Source of the DNA: Flavobacteriaceae bacterium | GTDB lineage: Bacteria; Bacteroidota; Bacteroidia; Flavobacteriales; Flavobacteriaceae | Assembly (NCBI GenBank): GCA_023254815.1 | Contig: JALRKI010000053.1 | Location: 1 to 8,362 of the forward strand | DNA: 8,362 nucleotides | Direction of reading: 5' to 3' | Shown here: positions 1 to 6,409 of the stretch, one piece after another | Layout: every line of letters starts with the position of its first letter | How positions within the stretch are numbered: the first letter of the stretch is position 1 | Position numbers and translations under genes: made by a program | The notes under the pieces: model-generated | The model's input: the letters and a program-made list of their open reading frames with translations, nothing else | Told to the model about the DNA's origin: nothing | The model's database searches: none

Positions 1-1063
1 TGAGAACAACGAAATTAATGCAGTAGATTTTGTCGAAGAGTTTAAATTCAACCTTTACGCTCAGGAGATATTTGTTTTTACTCCGAATGGGGAGCTAAAG
101 TCCTTGCCAAAAGGAGCCTCTGCTCTGGATTTTGCCTACGCCATTCATACCGAAGTCGGCATGCATACCAGAGGCATCAAGGTCAATGGAAAATTGAAGC
201 CACTCGACCATCAATTGTCGAGCGGAGATACTGTCGAAGTCATCACTTCGGCCAATGCCAAACCTTCACAAAGTTGGCTAGATTATACCATAACTGCACG
301 GGCCAGATCCAAAATTAAAACTGCCCTGAAGGAGGAAACAAAGACCATTGCCGAAAACGGTAAAGAAATACTGAGACGAAAACTAAAACAACTCAAAATT
401 CCTTTAAATGAAAAAGAAACCAACGCCATGGTCACCTTTTTCAAGCTCAAAACTAGTTTAGACCTATTTTATCGAGTTGGAGCAGGTTCAATCGACAGTA
501 AAATGGTTAAAAATTATGCCTCTTCACGAAGCAATATGTTGATGAGTTTCATCAAACGAAGCATTAGAAAAACTAGGTCGCAAAAAGACGTTGAAGAAAC
601 CGAGCACAAACCCAATTATGACTTATTGGTTTTTGGAAATGACCGCGAGCAGTTAGAATATAAGTTGTCCCCTTGTTGTAGTCCGATTCCTGGTGACAGA
701 GTTTTCGGCTTTTTGACCATCAACGATGGCATTAAGATCCACAAACACGACTGCCCTAATGCATTGAGCATGCAAGCCAATTTTGCCTATCGTATTATCA
801 AAGCCCAATGGATAGATTCTAATCAACCTGAATTTAACGTCGTGCTCAAACTGTCTGGATTGGATCAAATTGGTTTGGTCAATGAGTTGACAAAAGTTAT
901 TTCTAACACTATGAATGTCAACATCAATTCCTTGAGCTTTGATTCGAAGGGAGGAGTTTTTCATGGCACCATCTCGCTTTCGGTAAAAAACAACAACTAT
1001 GTCATCAAACTCATCAATCATTTGAAAAACATGAACGGGATTGATAAAGTTGTGCGAGTTTGA
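1..1063 (+). CDS. RelA/SpoT-family (p)ppGpp synthetase/hydrolase, C-terminal part (5' end outside window)
   Basis: This is the regulatory half of a long RSH enzyme, which makes and/or degrades the alarmone (p)ppGpp in the cytoplasm. The frame is open from base 2 to the TGA at 1061-1063, giving 353 visible residues. The TTG at 104 is an internal leucine codon, not a start. In visible-fragment numbering, a TGS domain begins at about residue 21 (EIFVFTPNGELKSLPKGA, then DFAYAIHTEVG). A helical linker follows. Next comes the zinc-finger/conserved-cysteine region, with the CC pair at 225-226 and the HKHDC stretch ending in Cys 251. An ACT domain fills about residues 276-353. These parts bind ribosome and tRNA and control the catalytic half in characterised RSH proteins. 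The HD hydrolase and synthetase domains should lie to the left, so I cannot say whether the enzyme is bifunctional or one-sided. fur follows after 19 bases, suggesting cotranscription. The family assignment is very secure; rel, relA or spoT cannot be chosen from this half. Confidence 0.95.
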   Translation, partial: ENNEINAVDFVEEFKFNLYAQEIFVFTPNGELKSLPKGASALDFAYAIHTEVGMHTRGIKVNGKLKPLDHQLSSGDTVEVITSANAKPSQSWLDYTITARARSKIKTALKEETKTIAENGKEILRRKLKQLKIPLNEKETNAMVTFFKLKTSLDLFYRVGAGSIDSKMVKNYASSRSNMLMSFIKRSIRKTRSQKDVEETEHKPNYDLLVFGNDREQLEYKLSPCCSPIPGDRVFGFLTINDGIKIHKHDCPNALSMQANFAYRIIKAQWIDSNQPEFNVVLKLSGLDQIGLVNELTKVISNTMNVNINSLSFDSKGGVFHGTISLSVKNNNYVIKLINHLKNMNGIDKVVRV

Positions 1064-1072
1064 TTAACTTTG
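1040..1072 (+). promoter_or_regulatory. Possible Bacteroidota-type promoter before fur
   Basis: TAACTTTG at 1065-1072 matches the TAnnTTTG (-7) element described for Bacteroidota. ATTG at 1040-1043 lies 21 bases upstream and matches three of four bases of the TTTG (-33) element, at an accepted spacing. It sits across the end of the RelA/SpoT gene, just before the fur start at 1083, so the leader would be only a few bases long. If real, it would let fur and downstream genes be expressed apart from the upstream gene. Such short motifs arise by chance in A/T-rich DNA. Confidence 0.35.
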
Positions 1073-1082
1073 CTGACAGACA

Positions 1083-1535
1083 ATGAGTACAAAAGCGGGA
1101 TTAAGGCAACAGGAAATTGTCAAGGAAGTTTTCACAGCTTTTCTTGAGTCCAACGGGCACCGCAAAACACCAGAGCGCTACGCCATTCTCCAAGAAATTT
1201 ACGATCAAGAAACGCATTTTGACATTGAGGCGCTTTACTTGACTATGAAGGCAAAAAACTACAGGGTGTCAAGGGCCACTCTTTACAACACAATTGAATT
1301 GCTGCTGCAATGTGCCTTGGTTCGCAAGCATCAATTTGGAGGCAATCAATCTCAATATGAGAAATCATACTTCGACAAACAACACGATCATGTCATTTTG
1401 AGTGACACAGGAGAAGTTATTGAATTTTGCGACCCACGCATTCAAACCATTAAAAAGACAATTGAAGAGCTGTTCGATATCAGCATTCAGAAACATTCAC
1501 TCTATTTTTACGGCACAAAAAACAAACAGAAATAA
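1083..1535 (+). CDS. Fur-family metal-dependent transcriptional repressor, structural-zinc cysteines missing
   Basis: A 150-residue DNA-binding regulator of the Fur/Zur/PerR superfamily, of normal length. The N-terminal winged helix spans about residues 10-85, including RKTPERYAIL, HFDIEALY and a recognition helix RVSRATLYNTI (61-71). The C-terminal dimerisation domain carries the metal ligands. By motif alignment to E. coli Fur, the regulatory-site ligands are all present: His45, Glu93, His101, His103 and Glu114. The structural-zinc cysteines are not: the HxHxxCxxCG motif reads HDHVILSDTG, with Leu106 and Thr109 in the cysteine places, and the C-terminal KHSLYFYGT segment (137-145) is followed by lysine instead of cysteine. 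His138 is kept. The only cysteines are Cys77 and Cys116. The gene lies 19 bases after the RelA/SpoT gene and 8 bases before purA. Fold and DNA binding look intact. Whether it senses iron, zinc or peroxide cannot be read from the sequence. Confidence 0.93.
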   Translation: MSTKAGLRQQEIVKEVFTAFLESNGHRKTPERYAILQEIYDQETHFDIEALYLTMKAKNYRVSRATLYNTIELLLQCALVRKHQFGGNQSQYEKSYFDKQHDHVILSDTGEVIEFCDPRIQTIKKTIEELFDISIQKHSLYFYGTKNKQK

Positions 1536-1543
1536 AACCCATT

Positions 1544-2815
1544 ATGGCAGTAGACTTACTTCTTGGATTACAGTGGGGTGACGAAGGCAAAGGGAAAATT
1601 GTCGACGTACTTACCGCGAAATACGACATCATTGCAAGGTTTCAAGGTGGTCCTAATGCCGGACATACTTTAGTTTTTAATGGTCGTAAGCATGTCTTGC
1701 ACACCATTCCCTCGGGCATATTTCATTCGGAAGCCATGAACGTCGTAGGCAACGGTGTTGTCATTGATCCCGTAATTTTTAAAAAAGAACTGGACAAGCT
1801 GAGCGAAGAAGATATTGACTACCGTAAAAACTTACTTGTTTCTCGCAAAGCTCACTTGATTTTACCTACCCATCGTCTGTTGGATGCGGCCAGCGAAGCC
1901 TCTAAAGGCAAAGCTAAAATTGGTTCAACCTTAAAAGGGATTGGCCCCACTTACATGGACAAAACTGGTCGGAATGGGATTCGAGTAGGCGACATCGAAT
2001 CACAGAACTGGAAAAAGAAATATCGTTTATTAGCTGACAAACACTGCACATTAGTAAACTTTCATCAATCTGATATAGAATATGATTTGAATGCCCTGGA
2101 AATGGAATTCTTTGACGCTATTAAGACGCTTCAAACACTTCAATTTATCGACTCCGAGGAGTATTTATTTCAAGCCATGAAAAATGGACAAGCTATATTG
2201 GCAGAGGGGGCCCAAGGCTCTCTCCTCGATATCGATTTTGGGACCTACCCCTTTGTAACCTCCTCAACGACAACCGCCGCAGGAGCATGCACAGGGCTTG
2301 GTATTGCTCCGAGAGCGATCGGTGAGGTTTATGGGATTTTCAAGGCTTATACGACTCGAGTGGGATCTGGTCCATTTCCAACAGAGTTGTTCGATGACTA
2401 TGGCGCTACCATGTCAAGAGTTGGTCAAGAATTTGGTGCAACAACAGGACGGCCAAGACGCTGTGGATGGTTGGATTTGGTTGCCCTCAAATACAGCTGT
2501 CAAATCAATGGGGTAACACAACTCATAATGATGAAAGCCGATGTATTGTCTGGCTTTGACAGCATAGAAATTTGTACGGCATATGAGCACAATGGCAAAG
2601 AAATTAGCCATTTTCCATTTGACATTGCACCAGAACTAGTGAAGCCCATCTACAAGAAATTTAAGGGGTGGAAAGAAGATCTAACCGGAATGACCTCTAT
2701 AAATGATTTGCCTACCGAGTTGATGACCTATATCGATTTTATTGAAAAAGAAATTGAAGTACCCATCACGATTGTATCCGTCGGCCCAGACCGCAGACAA
2801 ACAATTTTTCGTTAA
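1544..2815 (+). CDS. purA: Adenylosuccinate synthetase
   Basis: Catalyses GTP-dependent joining of IMP and aspartate to adenylosuccinate, the first committed step from IMP to AMP, in the cytoplasm. The 423-residue protein is full length and every hallmark is present. These are QWGDEGKGK with the catalytic Asp13, GPNAGHTL with His41, GIGPTYMDKTGRNGIRVGD (132-150), the AEGAQGSLLDIDFGTYPFVT stretch (220-239), TTGRPRRCGWLD (300-311) with the arginines that contact IMP and aspartate, KADVLSGFD (331-339) for guanine recognition, and SVGPDR (412-417). The ATG at 1544 gives the expected MAVDLLLGLQWGDEG N terminus. It lies 8 bases after fur, in an A-rich leader with no Shine-Dalgarno motif, as is usual in this phylum. 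PurA is inhibited by ppGpp in E. coli, so its place in a cluster with a RelA/SpoT enzyme is suggestive. Identification is essentially certain. Confidence 0.98.
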   Translation: MAVDLLLGLQWGDEGKGKIVDVLTAKYDIIARFQGGPNAGHTLVFNGRKHVLHTIPSGIFHSEAMNVVGNGVVIDPVIFKKELDKLSEEDIDYRKNLLVSRKAHLILPTHRLLDAASEASKGKAKIGSTLKGIGPTYMDKTGRNGIRVGDIESQNWKKKYRLLADKHCTLVNFHQSDIEYDLNALEMEFFDAIKTLQTLQFIDSEEYLFQAMKNGQAILAEGAQGSLLDIDFGTYPFVTSSTTTAAGACTGLGIAPRAIGEVYGIFKAYTTRVGSGPFPTELFDDYGATMSRVGQEFGATTGRPRRCGWLDLVALKYSCQINGVTQLIMMKADVLSGFDSIEICTAYEHNGKEISHFPFDIAPELVKPIYKKFKGWKEDLTGMTSINDLPTELMTYIDFIEKEIEVPITIVSVGPDRRQTIFR

Positions 2816-2830
2816 GTCGTTATTGGTGAT

Positions 2831-3058
2831 ATGGATAGGATTTATACCGTTAAGGTAGTTCCAAACGCAAAGCTGACGAAGTTAGTGGCTGCCGATGACT
2901 TGCTCAAGGTTTGGGTGAACTCTCCCGCCATTGACAACAAGGCTAACAACGCAGTAATTGAAATCTTGGCTGGGTATTTTCAAGTGCACAAAAAACATAT
3001 TGAAATTCTTAAAGGCCATCAAAATAGAAATAAATTGATAAAAATTCATGCGGATTGA
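2831..3058 (+). CDS. DUF167 (YggU/UPF0235) family small protein
   Basis: A 75-residue cytoplasmic protein that covers the DUF167 domain end to end. The family pattern is clear: VKVVPNAKLTKLV near the N terminus, LKVWVNSPAIDNKANNAVI in the middle (the conserved SPA-x-D-x-KAN core), and a C-terminal IEILKGHQNRNKLIKI segment with the usual glycine and arginine. Members have a compact alpha/beta fold; no biochemical role is firmly established to my knowledge, so none is assigned. It starts 15 bases after the purA stop and ends 24 bases before the PhnA-domain gene, on the same strand, which suggests cotranscription. Length is normal for the family. Confidence 0.9.
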   Translation: MDRIYTVKVVPNAKLTKLVAADDLLKVWVNSPAIDNKANNAVIEILAGYFQVHKKHIEILKGHQNRNKLIKIHAD

Positions 3059-3082
3059 TTCCGCTAAATAATTCAGCATTTT

Positions 3083-3292
3083 ATGGAAACGAAAGACTGT
3101 AATGGAACTCTGCTTCAAGATGGCGATACTGTCAAAACGATTAAGGATCTCAAGGTAAAAGGCACCAACATGACCATCAAAAGAGGTACCGTTGTCAAGG
3201 GAATTCGAATAACGCAAAATGCGGATGAAATTGATTGTCGGGTTCAGAAATCAAAAATTGTATTAAGGACGGAGTATGTCCAGAAGCAGTAA
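3083..3292 (+). CDS. Small PhnA/YjdM C-terminal-domain protein
   Basis: A 69-residue protein that matches the C-terminal PhnA domain of the YjdM/PhnA family: DCNGTLLQDGDTVKTIKDL, then KVKGTNMTIKRGTVVKGIRI, an acidic DEIDCRV turn and a final KIVLRTEYV strand. It is predicted to be a small SH3-like beta barrel. The N-terminal zinc ribbon of full-length family members is absent, and no four-cysteine pattern occurs in the protein or just upstream. Despite the historic name, YjdM is not an established phosphonate-degrading enzyme, and no phosphonate genes are nearby, so a phosphonate role should not be inferred. The ATG at 3083 is the natural start. It lies 24 bases after the DUF167 gene and stops 8 bases before the OstA-like start. 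Function unknown. Confidence 0.85.
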   Translation: METKDCNGTLLQDGDTVKTIKDLKVKGTNMTIKRGTVVKGIRITQNADEIDCRVQKSKIVLRTEYVQKQ

Positions 3293-3300
3293 TTCGTATC

Positions 3301-5148
3301 ATGTGGAACAATTCGCTAGAAAATATCTTTAATTTTACCAAAAATCAATCCGTGGGTATTTTGCGATATGTCATCATTATTATCTTGTGTTGTGCTAGCC
3401 TAGGCTATGCACAAGAACGTCAACAAATCACTATTGATTACGCTCCTTCTCTGGAAAAAGACGCGCTGAAATTTCCCGGCGGAACCATTCTCACTCGCGA
3501 TAAATTGAACCAAGTGAGTATTTCGCACAACGGTATTAACATGTGGTGCGACCAAGCCATACATTACGCCAAAGACAATTATATTGAAGCCTATGGCAAC
3601 GTACTCATCCAACAAGGTGACAGCATAGAAATGCGCTCTGATTTTGTGGATTACAGTGGAAAAACTGAACTGGCAATTGCCAGTGGAGGTGTCATTTTGA
3701 AAGACCCTACCTCTACAATATTTACTGAAAAGTTGTACTTCGATCGGCGTGTTCAAGAGGCCTTTTACAGGGAAAATGGTCGGGTTGAACAAGACACAAC
3801 TGGAACTATTACCAGTCGGATTGGTCGTTACTACATGAACGACAAGAAATATCAATTTGTTGACTCAGTGCGTTTAGTCAATGAAAAATACGTTATAGAC
3901 TCTCAACAATTGGATTTTTACTCAGAGCGCAGTCACGCCTATCTTTTTGGTCCAACAACCATTAAAAGCAAAGACAGTCGGATTTATTGCGAACGAGGAT
4001 TCTATGACACTAAAGGCGATTTGGGCTATTTTTTAAAAGATGCCAAGCTGTTTTACAACAACACTATTGTTAAAGGGGACAGTTTATATTTTGACCGAAG
4101 TAGAAAATATGCTTCTGCAGTCAATCACATTCAAATTACCGACACCTTAAATCACACCGTAGTGCGAGGGCATTTCGCAGAAATATTTAGGGAAAAGGAC
4201 TCCATGTACATCACCAAAAGGGCTTTGGCTATTGGTGTTCAAGAAAACGATTCTATTTACATTCACAGTGATTCAATCAAGGTTATTGGTCCTCCAGACC
4301 AAAGAATTACCAAGGCCTATTACAATGCCAAGATTTTTAAATCGAACCTCGCTGGCAAGGCCGATTCAATTCATACTGATCAAGCGAGTGGTGTAACCAA
4401 ATTAATCAACCTGGAACGTTTTTCAGGAGCACAAGCCTTTGGTAAAAAAAAGGATCCTGTTCTATGGCACTTGGAAAACCAAATGACGGGAGACACGATT
4501 GTTTTAATGGTTAATGCCAAAACCGAAACACTCGACAGTCTGAAAGTTTTTGACAATGCCTTCGTAGCATCCAAAGATACTATTGGACTGGGTTTTAATC
4601 AGATAAAAGGAAAGACTTTAGTGGGACTATTTTCCGAAAACGTGCTTTACCAAGTTGACGTGATAAAAAATGCTGAATCCATTTATTTCATGAGGAATGA
4701 AGCCAATGAACTCATCGGAATAGACGTTTCAAAATCTGGTAAAATCGTCATGCTCTTTGAAGGTAATGCCGTTGAAGAATTGATCAAATACATTCAAGTT
4801 GGTGGCAAGTCCTACCCTGAAGAAGACCTTGAAGAAAAGGACCGTATTTTGCGGGGTTTTGTCTGGAGAGATGACGAGAGACCTCAAAGTGTAGAGGATT
4901 TGTTTAAAGACGACCCGCCACTCGAACTTCCCGTCATCAAGGGATTGTCACCCTACATACCGCAAGCTGAATTCTTTGACGAAACACGTCTTAAGGCAAT
5001 TGATTTGGCAACACCAGAGGAAGTCAAAAAAAGAGAAAAAGAGGAATTAAAAGAAAGACCAGCGGCAAAACCTCTTCCAAAGGACTTCAAAGAAATGATT
5101 CGCAAAAAAAAGTCAAAACCGTCCAATGACCAAAAAGATGACTACTGA
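3301..5148 (+). CDS. OstA-like (LptA/LptD N-terminal-like) exported protein
   Basis: A 615-residue exported protein. An N-terminal signal peptide is visible: residues with K14 and R22, then a hydrophobic core (YVIIIILCCASLGYA) and a likely signal peptidase I cut after Ala37, before QER. The mature part consists of repeated short beta strands typical of OstA/LptA jellyroll proteins (for example YIEAYGNVLIQQGDSIEMRS and ELAIASGGVILKD). It ends with a FVWRDDERPQSVEDLF segment and a lysine/glutamate-rich tail, both typical of the large OstA-like proteins of Bacteroidota. By homology it should act in the periplasm in lipopolysaccharide transport or outer-membrane assembly. It is far longer than E. 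coli LptA and lacks the LptD barrel, so the exact role is inferred. I chose the ATG at 3301, 8 bases after the previous stop. The frame is open further upstream, but only from a TTG at 3235 inside the PhnA-domain gene. GTG 3352 and TTG 3361 would give shorter signal peptides. Confidence 0.88.
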   Translation: MWNNSLENIFNFTKNQSVGILRYVIIIILCCASLGYAQERQQITIDYAPSLEKDALKFPGGTILTRDKLNQVSISHNGINMWCDQAIHYAKDNYIEAYGNVLIQQGDSIEMRSDFVDYSGKTELAIASGGVILKDPTSTIFTEKLYFDRRVQEAFYRENGRVEQDTTGTITSRIGRYYMNDKKYQFVDSVRLVNEKYVIDSQQLDFYSERSHAYLFGPTTIKSKDSRIYCERGFYDTKGDLGYFLKDAKLFYNNTIVKGDSLYFDRSRKYASAVNHIQITDTLNHTVVRGHFAEIFREKDSMYITKRALAIGVQENDSIYIHSDSIKVIGPPDQRITKAYYNAKIFKSNLAGKADSIHTDQASGVTKLINLERFSGAQAFGKKKDPVLWHLENQMTGDTIVLMVNAKTETLDSLKVFDNAFVASKDTIGLGFNQIKGKTLVGLFSENVLYQVDVIKNAESIYFMRNEANELIGIDVSKSGKIVMLFEGNAVEELIKYIQVGGKSYPEEDLEEKDRILRGFVWRDDERPQSVEDLFKDDPPLELPVIKGLSPYIPQAEFFDETRLKAIDLATPEEVKKREKEELKERPAAKPLPKDFKEMIRKKKSKPSNDQKDDY

Positions 5149-6337
5149 TTTTTTTCGCTTTCAAGCCCAGACAACTCCATTTCCTTATGCTCTCAGTATT
5201 AGTAAAGCCAAGGGATGTTACATTTATGACGAAAAAAAGAAGAAATATCTAGACTTGGTCGCAGGTGTATCGGCATGCAGTTTGGGACACCGTCATCCGG
5301 CGGTTGTAAAAGCCATAAAGCAGCAACTTAGAAAATACTTGCACGTCATGGTTTATGGAGAATACGTCCAATCTGCCCCGGTCGAACTGTGCAAGCGACT
5401 TGCAGCAGTGCTGCCCGATCCGCTGGAGACCACATATTTGACCAATTCGGGTACAGAGGCTATTGATGGTGCTTTAAAACTTGCGCGACGAGCAACAGGT
5501 AGAACACAAATCCTGGCCATGCATCAGGCATATCACGGCAATACCTACGGCGCCCTAAGCGTCATGGGTTATGAGGCACGAAAAAAACCCTTTGAACCAC
5601 TCCTTCCCGAGGTTAACTTCATTCGATTTAATGACTTTGATCATTTGTCCCAAATTACCACCAAAACGGCAGCTGTTATTGCAGAAACCATCCAAGGTGG
5701 TGCTGGTTTTATATTGCCGGTGGAGGGCTATTTGGAGGCATTGAGAGCCAAGTGTACCGAAGTTGGTGCTCTTCTCATTTTGGACGAAATTCAACCCGGC
5801 ATGGGTCGGACTGGTGCTCTTTTTGGATTTGAGCATTACAATTGTACCCCTGATATTGTGGTCATGGGAAAAGGACTTGGAGGTGGCATGCCCATTGGTG
5901 CATTTACTGCTTCGAGAGAGTTGATGTACAACCTAGCCGACAATCCTATATTAGGTCATATTACAACATTTGGAGGACATCCTGTCATTGCTGCTGCGGC
6001 ACTCGCCACACTCAAAGTGCTAACGGAAAGTCAGATAATGAGTGATGTATCTGTAAAAGAAAAGACTGTGCGCCAACATCTTAAACACCCTTTAATCGGC
6101 GAAATACGAGGCAAAGGCCTCATGCTGGCGGCCATGTTGCCATCGGATGAAGCAGTCCAATGGGTCATCAAAGATTGTCTGAATCGCGGCTTGATTCTTT
6201 TCGGATTGTTATACGAATCAAAAGCCTTGCGCATTACCCCTCCCCTTACTATCAGTCAAAAACAACTTCGACAAGGGTGCAACATAATTTTAGAATCTCT
6301 AAATGCATACAATTCCCGATTGTCAGGTGTTAATTAA
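5126..6337 (+). CDS. Class III PLP-dependent aminotransferase (acetylornithine/ornithine aminotransferase-like)
   Basis: A fold-type I, class III aminotransferase of 403 residues, complete and cytoplasmic. Visible motifs are NSGTEAIDGALKLARR (107-122), which cups the PLP phosphate; AYHGNTYGALSVMG (135-148) with the ring-stacking Tyr136; and LILDEIQPGMGRTG (217-230) with Asp220 pairing to the PLP nitrogen. Also seen are VMGKGLGGGMPIG (246-258) with Lys249 as the Schiff-base lysine, and TTFGGHP (280-286). The N-terminal YGEYVQSAPVELC segment and the C-terminal LRITPPLTIS are also family-typical. The family includes acetylornithine, ornithine, succinylornithine and 4-aminobutyrate aminotransferases. 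With no arginine or lysine pathway genes nearby, the amino donor and acceptor are unassigned. The ATG at 5126 overlaps the OstA-like gene by 23 bases. A second in-frame ATG at 5138 (11-base overlap, N terminus MTTDFFRFQAQ) is equally plausible. The overlap suggests translational coupling. Confidence 0.92.
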   Translation: MTKKMTTDFFRFQAQTTPFPYALSISKAKGCYIYDEKKKKYLDLVAGVSACSLGHRHPAVVKAIKQQLRKYLHVMVYGEYVQSAPVELCKRLAAVLPDPLETTYLTNSGTEAIDGALKLARRATGRTQILAMHQAYHGNTYGALSVMGYEARKKPFEPLLPEVNFIRFNDFDHLSQITTKTAAVIAETIQGGAGFILPVEGYLEALRAKCTEVGALLILDEIQPGMGRTGALFGFEHYNCTPDIVVMGKGLGGGMPIGAFTASRELMYNLADNPILGHITTFGGHPVIAAAALATLKVLTESQIMSDVSVKEKTVRQHLKHPLIGEIRGKGLMLAAMLPSDEAVQWVIKDCLNRGLILFGLLYESKALRITPPLTISQKQLRQGCNIILESLNAYNSRLSGVN

Positions 6338-6409
6338 TTTGTTAAAAAACAATAGGCAAATTCCAACCATTTTAACATCCTACCCCTATATTAGATGAAA
6401 ACTTAGGCA

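Noticed and set aside
104..106. TTG at 104 as the start of the first gene
   Set aside because: The same frame is open to the left edge and the residues before it (QEIFVFTPNGELKS) are the beginning of the conserved TGS domain, so the gene enters from outside the window.
653..1021. 122-codon minus-strand frame
   Set aside because: Antisense to the zinc-finger and ACT regions of the RelA/SpoT gene; no domain of its own.
3059..3082. GCT...AGC inverted repeat between the two small genes
   Set aside because: Only three pairs; not distinguishable from chance.
2882..3217. 111-codon minus-strand frame spanning the DUF167 and PhnA-domain genes
   Set aside because: Considered because it bridges two small genes, but both + strand proteins match known families along their whole length, and the antisense product matches nothing I recognise.
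3235..3300. 22-codon upstream extension of the OstA-like gene from a TTG
   Set aside because: It would overlap most of the last third of the PhnA-domain gene, shows no signal-peptide character, and uses a rare start when an ATG exists at 3301.
3400..3855. 151-codon open frame on the minus strand
   Set aside because: It lies wholly inside the OstA-like gene, and its translation shows no recognisable domain; it is a shadow of a well-supported gene.
6339..6352. Small inverted repeat TTGTT-AAAA-AACAA after the aminotransferase gene
   Set aside because: A five-pair stem with a single G-C pair per arm and no T-run is too weak to call a terminator.
6387..6394. TATATTAG before the TPR gene as a TAnnTTTG promoter element
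   Set aside because: One mismatch, and no TTTG or TTG at the expected 19-21-base distance upstream. A promoter in this 72-base gap is plausible from layout, but the motif does not support it.
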